DNA of 64,000 nt from the NCBI GenBank assembly GCA_039621445.1, contig CP154957.1, forward strand, positions 15,492,947 to 15,556,946. The letters run 5' to 3'. Shown piece after piece: positions 41,580 through 52,073 of this stretch; position 1 is the stretch's first letter; the number at the start of each line of letters is the position of its first letter. The notes under the pieces are model-generated. The model saw only the letters and a list, made by a program, of their open reading frames with translations. It did no database searches and had not been told where the DNA came from. Origin of the DNA: Euglena gracilis (lineage: Eukaryota > Euglenida > Euglenophyceae > Euglenales). A program made the translations under genes and the position numbers.

Positions 41580-42257
41580 AGCCCCCCCCCCCCCCGTCCA
41601 GCGATAGACTGCCACGCGACCCCCTTGAAACATGTGCCCCAAACGCCCTTGTGCGCTGACTGCATCGTTGCCATTCTCTGGCGTCATCATGGGTTGTCAC
41701 CACACCATTCCTTAACACCTGTCCCACCCCACCCCTGGGGGGTGACTGACTGGTTTTTCAGAGCGACTGACTGGTTTTCTGGCCAAGAGCCCCCCCCCCC
41801 CAGGGGGGGGGGAGGCCCGAAAATGAAAAAGTGGCTGGCCTGGCGCCGAAGGCGCCGGAATTTTTTTGGATTTTGAGACTTTTGGCCTTGTGCCTTGCCA
41901 ACATAAGTGCATTCAAGAGTGGCCGACCCCCCCCCCCCCCGGAGGGTGACTGACTGGGTTTTTTGGGAAAAAGTGACTGACTGGGTTTTTCAGAGTGGAA
42001 AGTGACCCCCACCCGGGGGGGTCGCTAAGCAATGCTATGGTTGTCACCCAGTGGCAGGTTGCAAACCAGTTCTGGCTTGTGGCATACTGGAAACAATGCA
42101 GCCTTGTGCCAGCCCTCCACCACAGACTTTTTCTCATCCCTCTCCCTTCATTGAATCGAAATTGGCGATAGATGGGAAGCCCTTTGGTTTTGAGGTTGGT
42201 GGTAGAAGGGGGTCGCTGAGCTCTTATCCCTTTATGGGTAAGAGCGAAGCTTACCAC
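41580..42257 (-). CDS. Open reading frame interrupted by element O
   Basis: On the minus strand RLHCFQYATSQNWFATCHWV runs to the TSD. If the 339-bp element and one TSD copy are removed it continues as TTHDDAREWQRCSQRTRAFG, AHVSRGSRGSLSLDGG without a stop. The TSD itself begins GTGACAAC after CACTGG, giving a potential donor. An acceptor GGGACAG|GTGTTAAGG inside the element's far end would keep the frame (adding VLRNG). Coding status of the host sequence is not independently proven. Confidence 0.4.
41701..42039. mobile_element. hAT-like TIR element, family O, 8-bp TSD
   Basis: Termini CACACCATTCCTTAACACC and, reverse-complemented, CATAGCATTGCTTAGCGACC. The TSD is GTTGTCAC (9 bp with the preceding G) at 41693-41700 and 42040-42047. 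The interior has TGACTGACTGG repeats and the core GGCGCCGAAGGCGCC at 41842-41856. Related pieces lie at 16562-16650 and 45975-46265. Confidence 0.9.
42219..42247. other. Hairpin GCTCTTATCCC/GGGTAAGAGC
   Basis: An almost perfect 10-11-bp stem with a TTTAT loop within intron-like DNA. No U-tract follows, so a terminator-like reading is not supported. Confidence 0.6.
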
Positions 42258-42334
42258 TGGCGAAACCCCCCCACCCGCCCCCCCCTACCCCCCCCCCCCC
42301 CCCCCCCGGGTCGGGGCCACCTCGGGAACTGACG

Positions 42335-43075
42335 GATTACCATGATCCCGGCCCGGTTCCCGGAATTTTTTTTTTCAGTTGCGAGCCACTGGATTTCTAG
42401 TTTCCGAATCACCTGGGTTTGACCCCCAACTCCCCGCCAGGCCCGAGTTATTCACGCGCGAAGGGGTCCAAACTGGTCAGGATTGGCCCGCCCCCCCCCC
42501 CTGGATAAGCCCCCCCCTTTGGACTCTGCCATTTCGGGCCCAAAAAATGTCAATTTTCAAAATATCTCCAAAATCAAGCCAAAGCAAAGGAAATGTCCAC
42601 AGACCTAATTTGAAGCCCTTTGGAACGCCCCATCGATCGGTATTTTGATATCCCCGCAACTCCCCGCCTAGCCCGAGATACGGCCATTTTCGGCCCAGAT
42701 CTGTACACTTTTCCCACTGTTCGACTTGGCTGTTTTCGGGGGGTGGGGGGTCAAAAAATCGATGTTTTCAAAATTTCTCGAAAATGATGCAAAATCAAAG
42801 GATATGTCTGGAGACCTAAATCGAAGCCCTTGGAACGCTCTATCTACTGGGATTTTGGTTTCCCCGCAGCTCACCGCCTAGCCCGTGATACGGCCGTTTT
42901 TCGGCCAATTTAGGCCATTTTGTACACTTTTTCCACTGCTTTTTGGGCCAAAAAAGTCGGAAAAAAAAACGAAATTTTTTTTTGCCCGAAACGATGTTTT
43001 TTGGCCTCCCGGACCCGGAAAAGGTGTTTTTTGAATCAAAAACGACTGTTTTTTTTACCCCCCTGGCCTCCGGTT
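42335..43075. repeat. Dispersed repeat N, copy 3
   Basis: It aligns with 24560-25360, and internally repeats a module (AAAATATCTCCAAAATCAAG; GCCCTTTGGAACGC; CCGCCTAGCCCGAGATACGG) twice. It ends with GCCCGAAACGATG and CTCCCGGACCCGGAAAA as in the other copies. Confidence 0.65.
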
Positions 43076-43204
43076 TCGGGCACAAAAGCCTTGCATTTCA
43101 GTCAAAAGAGCTCCATGGAGTGGGCCGGTTTATATGGGGGCGTCAGTGAAGGGGTGGGTGCGCGCCTATCAAGAGCTCTCAGCACTATTCAATACCTGGT
43201 CTGG

Positions 43205-43437
43205 ACCCCCCCCCCCCAGATGTTGGGAGGCGGGGTCTGGACCCCCACCCCCCCTCCTCGGCAAATTCCAAAATAGCAAAAAAATTTTTTTCGGCTGTGC
43301 GCCGGAAATGAACAAAATATCCTTTTTTTCCCTGACTTTCGAGCACTTTTTTTTTGATGTTTTGCTGCTTTCCACATAAAAAATGTTCATGAAATTTCAA
43401 AAAATGAGCATTTTTGGAATCATTTTCCACAAAACAG
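43205..43437. mobile_element. Family E element copy (partial)
   Basis: AGATGTTGGGAGGCGGGGTC, AATAGCAAAAAAATTTTTTT, the core GGCTGTGCGCCGG and ATGAGCATTTTTGGAATCAT follow the order of 44362-44834. The left flank ATTCAATACCTGGTCTGGAC resembles the left flank of the satellite element at 25500. It directly precedes the acceptor of the 43438 exon. Confidence 0.55.
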
Positions 43438-43624
43438 TGTGCCGACTGCCGCGCCGCCGCAGGGGAGCGCTTGCGATGGCACCAAGGTCCAGGCTGCCTC
43501 CGAAGCGCTTGCCACCGCCCTCCCCAAGGTCCTCGCCGCCCGGGATTTGCTGCGGGACGCTGCCCGGGCCACCTCGCCCACGCAGTGTGCCATGCGCTCA
43601 GGCAGGCCGGATGGTTTTTTGAAG
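43438..43624 (+). CDS. Candidate exon, alanine-rich helical protein
   Basis: Acceptor CCACAAAACAG, donor TTGAAG|GTATTG. The plus strand reads VPTAAPPQGSACDGTKVQAA, SEALATALPKVLAARDLLRD, AARATSPTQCAMRSGRPDGF, LK, ending in phase 0. The complementary strand is open too but ends against element K. It resembles in style the helical exon at 41070-41275. No family recognised. Confidence 0.55.
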
Positions 43625-43650
43625 GTATTGCTGACTCCATCTTTGGGGGG

Positions 43651-44123
43651 CAGGGGATTTCTTAAGCCGGAGGGAACCCCATCCCCCCGGGGGGGGGTTT
43701 CAGCCAGCCAGCAGCTCAAATCCAGCCAGCAGCCCAAATTCGGGCTGGGAGCCCCCCCCCGGGGGGGGTTGAGTGAAATAAAATCGGGTCCAGCCTGGCC
43801 GGAGGCCGGGCCAGCCGGCTGAAGGCCGGGCCAGCCGGCCGCAGGCTGGCCAGCCAACAGGCTGCCCAGCACACCCATCCCTGCATAAGTAGGTTCTTCC
43901 TCCAGTCCCTGTCCAGCCTGGTTCTAGGATCGAGGAGGCAAAAATGTTTTAGAAAATTTTTGTTTTTCAGCGACCCAGCCCAGCCCAGCCCAGCCCCCTC
44001 CAGCCCCAGACCCTCGCTCCCCTCCGGGGTGGGGGGAGGGGGGCAGCCAGCAGCTCAGTTCCAGCCAGCAGCCTTTTTGTCAGCCGGAGGCTGGACCCCC
44101 CGGGGTCTTTAAGAAATCCCCTG
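43651..44123. mobile_element. hAT-like TIR element, family K
   Basis: A 473-bp element, termini CAGGGGATTTCTTAA on both sides (inverted), flanking octamers TTGGGGGG (43643-43650) and TCGGGGGG (44124-44131), 7 of 8 alike. The interior repeats CAGCCAGCAGCTCA, CCGGGCCAGCCGG and CAGCCCAGCCCAGCCC. A related fragment is at 21600-21680. Confidence 0.82.
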
Positions 44124-44268
44124 TCGGGGGGTGACCTGCCTAGGCATGCACTCCAAAGTTCCCTCGGCCCCTTTTGCCTGGGCTGGCATTTGACAGCCCA
44201 CAGAAGCCCAGAAACAGAGATTTTTTTTATTTTGGTGGTTAATTTTTTGGGGGTGGGGGGTCCAGCTC

Positions 44269-45010
44269 ATGGATTCATCAAACACCTGTGTGACCCCCCT
44301 GGGCGGGGTTCGAGAGTGGGTGGGTTGGGGCCCCTGGACCCCCCCCCCAGGCAGGCCCAGGCAGGGTTGGATGGGAAGCCCTTCGGTATTGAGGTAGGTG
44401 GTAGGGGGGGGTCCCGACCACCCCCCCCCCCCTAGATGTTGGGAGGGGGGGTCCGGACCCCCACCCCCCCCTCCTTGACAGGTGCCAAAAATAGCAGAAA
44501 ATTTTCTTCCGGCGCACAGCGCCGGAAAATGAGCAAAAACACCCCTTTTTGCTGACTTTTGGCCATATTGCCCATTTTTTGATGCGTTGGTGTTTTCCCC
44601 CCAAAAATGTTCAAAAAAATTCAAAAATGAGCATTTTTGGATCGATTTTCAAAGAAAAATCAGGGATTTTTGACCGTTTTCGACCCGATTTCCGGCCCTT
44701 TGCCCGTCCATGAAATCGAAAAATTTTCGGCCCCCATTTCGAGGTAGGAGGGCGGTCCGACCCACCCCCCCCCCCTCCCTGTCGGGAGGGGGGGTCCGCC
44801 CCCCCCCCCCCTCAAGGCTTCCCATCCAACCCTGCCCCCAGGGGAGTGCGCCATGGGTCAGATTTTGGCCTGGCCTTGGCCCTGGCTGGAAAAATTTTCA
44901 AGTGTTTTCGGCCAATTTTGGCTGGTTTTTGGGTGGGTGGGTGGGTGGGTTGAGGCCAGAAAAAACCCCCCCCCCCCCCCCCCCGGAGGTCACTAAGTGA
45001 AGTGAATCTC
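44269..45010. mobile_element. Family C element split by a family E insertion
   Basis: Left part: CATGGATTCATC, CACCTGTGTGACCCCC, GAGAGTGGGTGGG. Right part: GCGCCATGGGTCAGATTTTG, GGGTGGGTGGG, GGTCACTAAGTGAAGTGAAT. The E element 44362-44834 lies between, inside a CCCCCAGG that is uninterrupted in the C copy at 33895. The outer TSD is not convincing. Confidence 0.65.
44362..44834. mobile_element. hAT-like TIR element, family E, complete
   Basis: A 473-bp element with 19-bp perfect TIRs CAGGGTTGGATGGGAAGCC. The flanking octamers GGCCCAGG and CCCCCAGG match at 6 of 8. The core CCGGCGCACAGCGCCGG is at 44509-44525. The remaining E copies (28780, 43205, 58535) are truncated. Confidence 0.85.
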
Positions 45011-46850
45011 TGGGTCTGGCCCCGCCCCCAGGGGGTGGTGGGTCGATGGGTACCTCCCTCCCGGAGCAGAGTTTTTCCTCTTTTTGTTGGTACGAAGTGC
45101 CAAATTTTTTTTTGTTGGACCTAAACAAAAGTTGGTCCCCCGAGCCTCCCCCCCATCCCCCCCCTCTCTAGGGGGTGTGACAGGAGTGGGTAGGTCCAGA
45201 ACGGCGGACCCTTCCAAAAAAACCTAGAAAGGGCCATTTCTGGGTTTTTTTGGTTTGCTGGCTCTGGATTGCTCTCTGGGAGCAGGCGGCATCAGTGTAT
45301 TCCAGGCGACATGGACCCCCATTTTTGAGGCATTGGCCCCCTTTGGCTGCTGAGGTCAACATGCCCCCCCCCCCCCCCCGAAGGTGGGCCCCCGGGCCGG
45401 GGGGGGGGGGTAGGTCCCCGGGCACCTCTTTGGGAAAAAAATCGAGCAGCAACAGAAGCAGCAGGAGCAGCGGCAACAGCAAGAAGGGGAGCCAGAAAAC
45501 CGGGAAGGGGAAGGGCAAGGAAAACACAAAAACGGAAGTTTGAAGTCCCAGGGAATATGGGGTCGGACAATTATTGCTCCGAAGAGTTGCTCCGAAGAAA
45601 GGGCCAGAGGCGGAATGCAGTGCCAGGTCTTAAACCAGACAGAAGCCAAAGTGCATCTAAGGGGGGGTTAGGTGGCACATCGGTAGGTGGCACATCGGGT
45701 CGGGGACCCAATCCTCCAGCGCCCGGTGGACCGCCCCACCCCTTTGGTCCACGGCTCCCCATGCACCCCCGGCGGCGAGTTCGACCTGGCGGAGTCTATC
45801 ATATCCACCTGCGGCCGCCCCACTGGCATGTAGGCTGGCCGCCGGGGCTTGGCCAGGGTTTGATGTCGGAGGGGTGCCGGGGGATGCATCTTTGCAAATC
45901 CATTTAATTTCTGTGTAATTTGCGCAGGTGGTTGGAGAGTAGGTGGGTTTGGACATACAAACACTTTGTCGCTGGCCGCCCCCCGCCCCCCCCCCCCCCC
46001 GAGGGGTGACTGGTTTTTTCAGAGTGACCGATTGGTTTTTGGTCTGCACCCCTCCTGGGAGGGGGGTCGGCAATTAACCTTTTTTTTGACCCTGCTCCGA
46101 AGGCGTCGGAAAATTTTTGGCCTTTGTTTTTGGCCTGGTCATGCTTTGGGTCAAATTTCCTTTAGATTCAAGAGTAGCCGAGCCCCCCCCCCCCCCGGGG
46201 GGGTGGTTTTTCGGGGGGGAAAGTGAGTGACTGGTTTTTGGAAGAGTGGAACTTCAGGAGGAGACACATTTCCTTGGGCCGAGACCCAAATACGTTTTAT
46301 TTGTGCTGGACCAAACCAAACAACCAACCACCCCAGGGGGACCCACACTGAAAGCCTGAGAAGCGGCCCAAGCTCTGGGGGTCCAAACCATACAATTTTT
46401 ACCGACCCCCCCCCCCCCCCGGGGGGGCACCTACCCCATCCCTTGGACCAGAAGTCTGCCCCTCTCTCCCCACCACTGGTCGGACATTGAAACCCTGGGT
46501 TTGGCCCTGACCCTGCTCTCCGCTTCGACCCCCACGCCTGTGTGGCGGTGTAAGGACGCTTCGAGTTCCCTGGCCCCAAACTCTCCATTGCACCCTTCAC
46601 CCCAGTGAGGTCATTGGATTTTCTCATAATTGGTCTCCGGTGGGACAAAGTATTCACCCAGATCGAATGAGAATCCAAAAGAAGTCCAGAAACATTCGAC
46701 AAGAGATGGAATGAGTACGGCAAGTATTGGGAGTTACAGTTTCTTTTCCCTCTGACCATCACAGCACACACACAAATCCTTTGCAAACAATCCCTTACTC
46801 GTTGTTTTGTTTTTATTTCTTTTTTTTGAAAAAGAACTGCACATTGGCAG
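45011..46850. other. Element-rich region with uncertain coding segments
   Basis: A plus-strand stretch at 45430-45610 is open in two frames (one Gln-rich, IEQQQKQQEQRQQQEGEPEN; one Ser/Lys-rich). 45690-45900 is open on both strands. 45975-46265 is a family O relative (TGACTGGTTTTTTCAGAG, CGAAGGCGTCGGAAAATTTT, AAGAGTAGCCGA). None of these resolves into a gene. Confidence 0.35.
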
Positions 46851-47103
46851 TCGAGTGCTGCAATGGCCGCCATGTGCGGTGCCAGAGCTGTGTCACCCCG
46901 GTCCCCTGCCATCCGAGGGGAGGTTTCAGTCGGCATCCCATAGAGCGATGTTGCCCACCGCTATTCAGTTCAAAGAGTTGGTGGCCTCCTTTCCACCCAC
47001 TCCAAATATCTCGATGTATAGATCTCCGACGGGGATGGTGCTGATCAAGGGCCACCTTCTGCGACCTTTTGACCCCCCCGGAATCCTAGCAGGCGTCTTT
47101 TAA
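46851..47103 (+). CDS. Candidate terminal exon, unknown protein
   Basis: After TTTTGAAAAAGAACTGCACATTGGCAG the plus strand reads RVLQWPPCAVPELCHPGPLP, SEGRFQSASHRAMLPTAIQF, KELVASFPPTPNISMYRSPT, GMVLIKGHLLRPFDPPGILA, GVF and TAA at 47101-47103. The last codons overlap CAGGCGTCTTTTAAAGTCAG, which is like a family G terminus, so the true end may have been displaced by an insertion. Confidence 0.5.
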
Positions 47104-48395
47104 AGTCAGAAGACGAGGTGGGTGGGTGGGTCTGCGGCCGGACTCCCAGTCCGGAGCTTAGCGCCGAAAACTGTTGGGAAATGACCTTAGACACCCGGGT
47201 TTAGGCGCCCGGTTTTCTGGGCCCGGTTTTAGACGCCCAGTGGGGGGGGTCAGCGCCGGGCTGGGTGGGGGGGACCCCCCCCCCAAGGTTTGATGAAAGG
47301 AGGTTTTCCTGGTTTTTGGAGGGAGTGTTTCCACCCACTCTCTCACCCCCTTCTGGACCTGGGTGGGGGGTTGGTCCGGACCCCCCCCCAGGTAAACCCC
47401 CCCCTCCGACCTATAACCCCCCCCCCCTCATCCTATAACCACCCCCCATCCTATAACCCCCCCCCTCCTGGGACCAACCACCAAACCGGGACCTATAACC
47501 CCCCCCTCAATTTAGGGCAAACAAAGGCAATCAAAGGGGGACCTATAACCCACCCCCACCTATAACCCCCCTCCGGGGGCCGACCATCGAACTGGATCCT
47601 ATAACCCCCGGGGGGGGTATAGATGGGGAGGGGGGTTTAGATCGGGATCCCCCCCCAGGGGGAATTGGGAACCCTCAGGAAGGCCAAATTTCCTCCATGC
47701 CGCTTGTGCTAATACTTTTGAATATTTGACTTTTTTTGCTCAAAACAGTGACACCCATTTAGTCAGTCGTTTTTTGCCAATCCCTGGGGGCATTTTTTTC
47801 CTGACACTTTGGCCATGCCACTGTGATTCCTCCACCCCTCCCCCTCCTTCACCAGAGGGGGGTTTGTTTCGGACCCCCCCCCCCGCCCCCCTGGTTCACA
47901 ATCACGGGTGCCTGATGGGGTATTTTGATTGATATTCTAAGGTTTCCCTGGACACCAAAATCACGAAAAAACGCGCGATACGCATCCACTGTGGGGGAAG
48001 CCGATGCTTTTCAGGCGGTACCCTGCGATGGCCCTTGCGCGGCGCCGTACTCCGCTGTCGGCATCCCCATCGCCCTTCCTTTGTTTCGGTCCGCCTCCGG
48101 GGCTACCGGGCCCCCGCAGGGCTTGCGCACCCCCTGGCAGGGAGTGTTGCGATGAAAGAGTTGGCGCTCTTTGCGTGCCGCTGTGCAAGGCACGGCCCTG
48201 CCAAGGGGAGATTGGGACTGGCCCAATTCAGTGAAGGGGTTCGGTGGTTGGAATGTTCCCAACATGCTTCCTTTTAACACCTCCGGAGGGCAAGGTTCCT
48301 TATAAGGAGGGGGCTGTACAGCTGTAAGGCTGTTTGGGGCGGAGGAAGAGACCGTGGGGGGGGTCGATATAACCCGGTCTGGGGGAGGGGAGGTG
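47104..48395. other. Element debris and CCTATAACCCC repeats
   Basis: 47104-47290 resembles family G. 47395-47610 has about eight copies of CCTATAACCCCC at irregular spacing. 47990-48200 is GC-rich and open on both strands (plus: GEADAFQAVPCDGPCAAPYS; minus: RKERQLFHRNTPCQGVRKPC), undecided. Confidence 0.35.
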
Positions 48396-48775
48396 TGCTG
48401 TGGGAGGTTGGATCGAGTTTGGTTGGACCGCGGCCGGCCGCGGCCGGCCGCGGTCGGCCGCGGAAAACAGCTGTGGTTGGAACCGCGGCCGACCGCGGCC
48501 GGCCGCGGTCGCGGCCGACCGCGGCCGGCCGCGGTCCAACCACAACCGAAAATTTCCATGCGTGGTTGGACAGTCATTTGGCCGCGGCCGGCCGCGGTCG
48601 GCCGCGGTCCCAACCACAGCAGGTGTGCAACGCTCTTGGTTGGAAAGGATCTGGCCGCGGCCAGCCGCGGCCAAAAACATTTCCAACAACGAGGGGGGGT
48701 GGTTGGAAATGGGCTGGCCGCGGCTGGCCGCGGCTGGCCGCGGCCGGCCGCGGTCAACGACGGCTTCTGGCCATT
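48396..48775. repeat. CCGCGGCCGGCCGCGG palindrome array, left block
   Basis: Clusters of CCGCGGCC and GGCCGCGG palindromes alternate with GGTTGGA/CCAACCA spacers. It begins with a 31-bp segment (TGCTGTGGGAGG..GAGTTTGGTTGG) that is repeated in inverse orientation at 52043-52073. Arg/Pro/Ala-rich frames are by-products. Confidence 0.9.
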
Positions 48776-48795
48776 TCCAACCAGAAGCAACCATG

Positions 48796-48876
48796 GAGCA
48801 ATTAGCCGAGTGGTCAAAGACTATGCTGTTATAAATAGTGAAATCTAGATGCGCAGGTTCAAAACCCACATTGCTT
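48796..48876 (+). tRNA. Class-II tRNA-like sequence
   Basis: 81 nt with a 7-bp acceptor helix (GAGCAAT/ATTGCTT, one G-T), TAGCCGAGTGGTCAAAG as A box/D arm of the Leu/Ser type, a variable arm ATCTAGAT palindrome and B box GGTTCAAAACC. The T stem has mismatches and the anticodon loop is irregular, so the anticodon is unclear. Possibly a pseudogene. Confidence 0.4.
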
Positions 48877-48928
48877 ACTTTAGTTCACATAAATGTCCAC
48901 ATGAACTATTTTTCAAAAATTGGAAAAT

Positions 48929-49012
48929 AGAGCGGTGTGGGGCTCGAACCCACGACGCTGGACGTTACGCCTTTTGCCAGCATGGACTTGAACCACTCAG
49001 GTAAACCACTCT
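48929..49012 (-). tRNA. tRNA-Leu(CAA)-like gene or pseudogene
   Basis: 84 nt, class II. Acceptor GAGTGGT/ACCGCTC (one wobble), perfect T arm GTGGG-TTCGAGC-CCCAC, A box CTGAGTGGTTCAAG, anticodon stem ATGCT/GGCGT with loop GGCAAAA (CAA at 34-36), variable arm ACG-TCCAG-CGT. Position 33 is G instead of the usual T and the D stem is weak, so function is uncertain. The 3' end faces the tRNA-like sequence at 48796-48876, 52 bp away. Confidence 0.55.
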
Positions 49013-49148
49013 CTGAGCGTCATACCTGTGTTTGCAAATGGGGAGGACAGATGAACATGTTCTTGTTCCTCCCAAACAACAGGGTTTTGGGCTGGGGGTT
49101 GTTAGGTGGGGGGAGGCGTGGAGGCGGGTGGGGGGGGGACAAAATAAC

Positions 49149-50283
49149 CGACCTAACCCTATCCCTTTCATTAACAAAATAAACCCGTTTTATCTGCCAA
49201 CCCCTTCTCGGGTGCAAGTCGACCTAACCCTATCCCTTTCATTAACAAAACAAACCCCTTTTATCTGCCAACCCCTTCTCGGGTGCAAGTCGACCTAACC
49301 CTATCCCTTTCATTAACAAAATAAACCCCCTTTATCTGCCAACCCCTTTTTATCTGCCAACCCCTTTTATCTGCCAACCCCTTTTCGGGTGCAAGTCGAC
49401 CTAACCCTATCCCTTTCATTAACAAAATAAACACGTTTTATCTGCCAACCCCTTTTATCTGCCAATCCCTTCTCGGGTGCAAGTCGACCTAACCCTATCC
49501 CTTTCATTAACACAACAAACCCCTTTTATCTGCCAACCCCTTCTCGGGTGCAAGTCGACCTAACCCTATCCCTTTCATTAACAAAATAAACCCGTTTTAT
49601 CTACCAACCCCTTTTATCTGCCAACCCCTTCTCGGGTGCAAGTCGACCTGACCCTATCCCTTTCATTAACAAAACAAACCCGTTTTATGTCTGCCAACCC
49701 CTTTTATCTGCCAACCCCTTCTCGGGTGCAAGTCGACCTAACCCTATCCCTTTCATTAACAAAACAAACCCGTTTTATCTGCCAACCCCTTCTCGGGTGC
49801 AAGTCGACCTAACCCTATCCCTTTCATTAACAAAATAAACCCGTTTTATCTGCCAACCCCTTTTATCTGCCAACCCCTTCTCGGGTGCAAGTCGACCTAA
49901 CCCTATCCCTTTCATTAACAAAATAAACCCCCTTTATCTGCCAACCCCTTTTTATCTGCCAACCCCTTTTATCTGCCAACCCCTTCTCGGGTGCAAGTCG
50001 ACCTAACCCTATCCCTTTCATTAACAAAACAAACCCCTTTTATCTGCCAACCCCTTCTCAGGTGCAAGTCGACCTAACCCTATCCCTTTCATTAACAAAA
50101 CAAACCCGTTTTATGTCTGCCAACCCCTTTTATCTGCCAACCCCTTCTCGGGTGCAAGTCGACCTAACCCTATCCCTTTCATTAACAAAATAAACCCGTT
50201 TTATCTGCCAACCCCTTTTCGGGTGCAAGTCGACCCAACCCAATCCCTTTCATTAACAAAATAAACCCGTGTTATCTGCCAAC
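49149..50283. repeat. Tandem array, about 70-bp unit
   Basis: About fifteen units of CCTAACCCTATCCCTTTCAT, TAACAAAATAAACCCGTTTT, ATCTGCCAACCCCTTCTCGG, GTGCAAGTCGA. The 17-bp piece TTTTATCTGCCAACCCC is repeated one to three times per unit, so length varies. It is not telomeric in spacing. Confidence 0.97.
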
Positions 50284-50290
50284 CCCCAGG

Positions 50291-50525
50291 ATGATCACCC
50301 CCAGGAATCCGCCCAGGGCCCTTTGGGTTCGCTGAGTACCTTGTAGAGACCAATCTAACAACGTTGAGCGGGAAATATTCTGCTGTTTGGACAAGACTCG
50401 TAACCCTAACCCTACTCCTTCAAATAACATCTCAAAATCTTTTTGGCCACAATGAAACACCATCGGGTTCTTTTGCAGAAATGCCAAAAATAAAAGAATG
50501 AAAAGAGAAATGAAAAAATAAAAAA
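50291..50525. repeat. Dispersed repeat shared with 19.1-19.3 kb
   Basis: GGCCCTTTGGGTTCGCTGAG, TACCTTGTAGAGACCAATC, AACGTTGAGCGGGAA and CCCTAACCCTACTCCTTCAA match the reverse complement of 19140-19285. The latter half (50405-50525) is repeated at 50695-50785 (CTTTTTGGCCACAATGAAAC). Confidence 0.75.
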
Positions 50526-52073
50526 TAAATATAAAAACAAAAATAAAAATAAAAAAAGGTCACGTGAAATGATGTGACATGTGGGTGGTGAGGGGGAGTG
50601 TGGGGGGTGTGGGGGGTGGGGTGGGGGGGTGGGGGGGGGGGTGTTGTTGTGGGGGTTGGGGGGGTGGTGGGGGGTGGGGGGGGGTGTGGGCGTACTCCTT
50701 CAAATAACCTCACAAAGTCTTTTTGGCCACAATGAAACGCCATCGGGTTCTTTTGCAGAAATACCAAAAATAAAAGAATGAAAAGAGGAATGAAGTTGGA
50801 AACGCGGTCGGCCGCGGTGACCGCGGCCCCGACCGCGGCTGACCGGGTCGGCCGCGGTCAGCCACAAGAGGCGATGCCATCCAACCAGACCTTTGAAAAT
50901 TTTTGGTGGTTGGAAAATGAGCCGGCCGGGCTGGGGGCGCGGCCATCCCACATTCCAACCAGACCACCGCTCGGTTGGAAATGTTGTCGACCGCGGCCGC
51001 GCCGCGGTTCGCCGCGGGCCTGGCTAACTCCAACCATCTGAAGAAAAACAGTGGATTGGTTGGATTGGAACCCCCAATTGGAAGCGGCCGGCGCGGTCGG
51101 CCGCCAAACAAAGGGGGGTGGGAGGAAGAGAGGAAGGAAGAGGAAGGTGAAGAGAAGGGACGAGGAAGAAAACAAAAGGGGTGGGGCTTGGCGGGGGGGG
51201 GATGGCGGGGGGGGGGGGGGGGGGGGGGTAGGGGGGGGGCGGGGCGTCCGGTCGGCCGCGGTACAAAAAAAAACGAATTGAAACAGAGGAATGAAAAAAA
51301 AAATGTAAATATAAAACAAAATAAAAATAAAAAAGGTTCACGTGAAATGAGCCTGTGACATGTGGGGGTGTGGGGGGTGTTGGGGGGTTGGGGGGCCTGT
51401 GCTTGGGTGGTGCGGTGGGGGGGTGTGGTGTCTGGGGGTTGGGGGGGGGGGGGGGGGTGGGGGGAGGGGGGGGGGATGGCGGGGGTGTGGGGGGTGTGGG
51501 GGGTGTGGGGGGGTGTGTGGGGGGGTGTGGGGGGGTGTGGGGGGGGGCGGGGGTGTGGGGGATGCCTGTGGCTTCTTGCTGTGTGGGCGGGTGGGTGTGG
51601 GGGGTCGGGGGGCTGTGCGGGGGGGTGGGGGGGGGTTGGTGGGGCGGGGGGGGGTCTGGAATGGAATAACAGTGGATGGTCGGTGCTGGTTGGAACCGCG
51701 GTCGGCCGCGGCTGACCGCGGCCGACCGCGGCTGACCGCGGTCGGCCGCGGTCAGCCACAAGAGGCCGATGCCATTCCAACCAGACCTTTGAAAATTTTT
51801 GGTTGGTTGGAAATGAGCCGGCCGCGGCTGGCCGCGACCATCCCACATTCCAACCACACAAACGCTAGCTTGGAAATGTTGTCGACCGACGCCGGCCGCG
51901 GTCGGCCGCGGCTGGGTAACTTTCCAACAATCAGAAGAAAAAAAAGTGGCTTGGTTGGAACCCCAATTGGCCGCGGCCGGCCGCGGTCGGCCGCCAAACA
52001 GCCGTGGTTGGGGCCGCGGCCGGCCGCGGCCGGCCGCGGCCGCCAACCAAACTCGATCCAACCTCCCACAGCA
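50526..52073. repeat. Duplicated AT/G-rich and CCGCGG-palindrome blocks
   Basis: Two tandem modules, each with an AAATAAAAATAAAAAA tract, GGTCACGTGAAATGA (about 50560 and 51335), a G/T-rich tract (50580-50690; 51360-51660) and a CCGCGG-palindrome block (50800-51020; 51690-52045). The right end is the inverted copy of the 31-bp start at 48396. Confidence 0.85.

Noticed and set aside
49149-50283. Telomeric repeat (CCCTAA)
   Set aside because: CCTAACCCTA occurs once per 70-bp unit, not in tandem.
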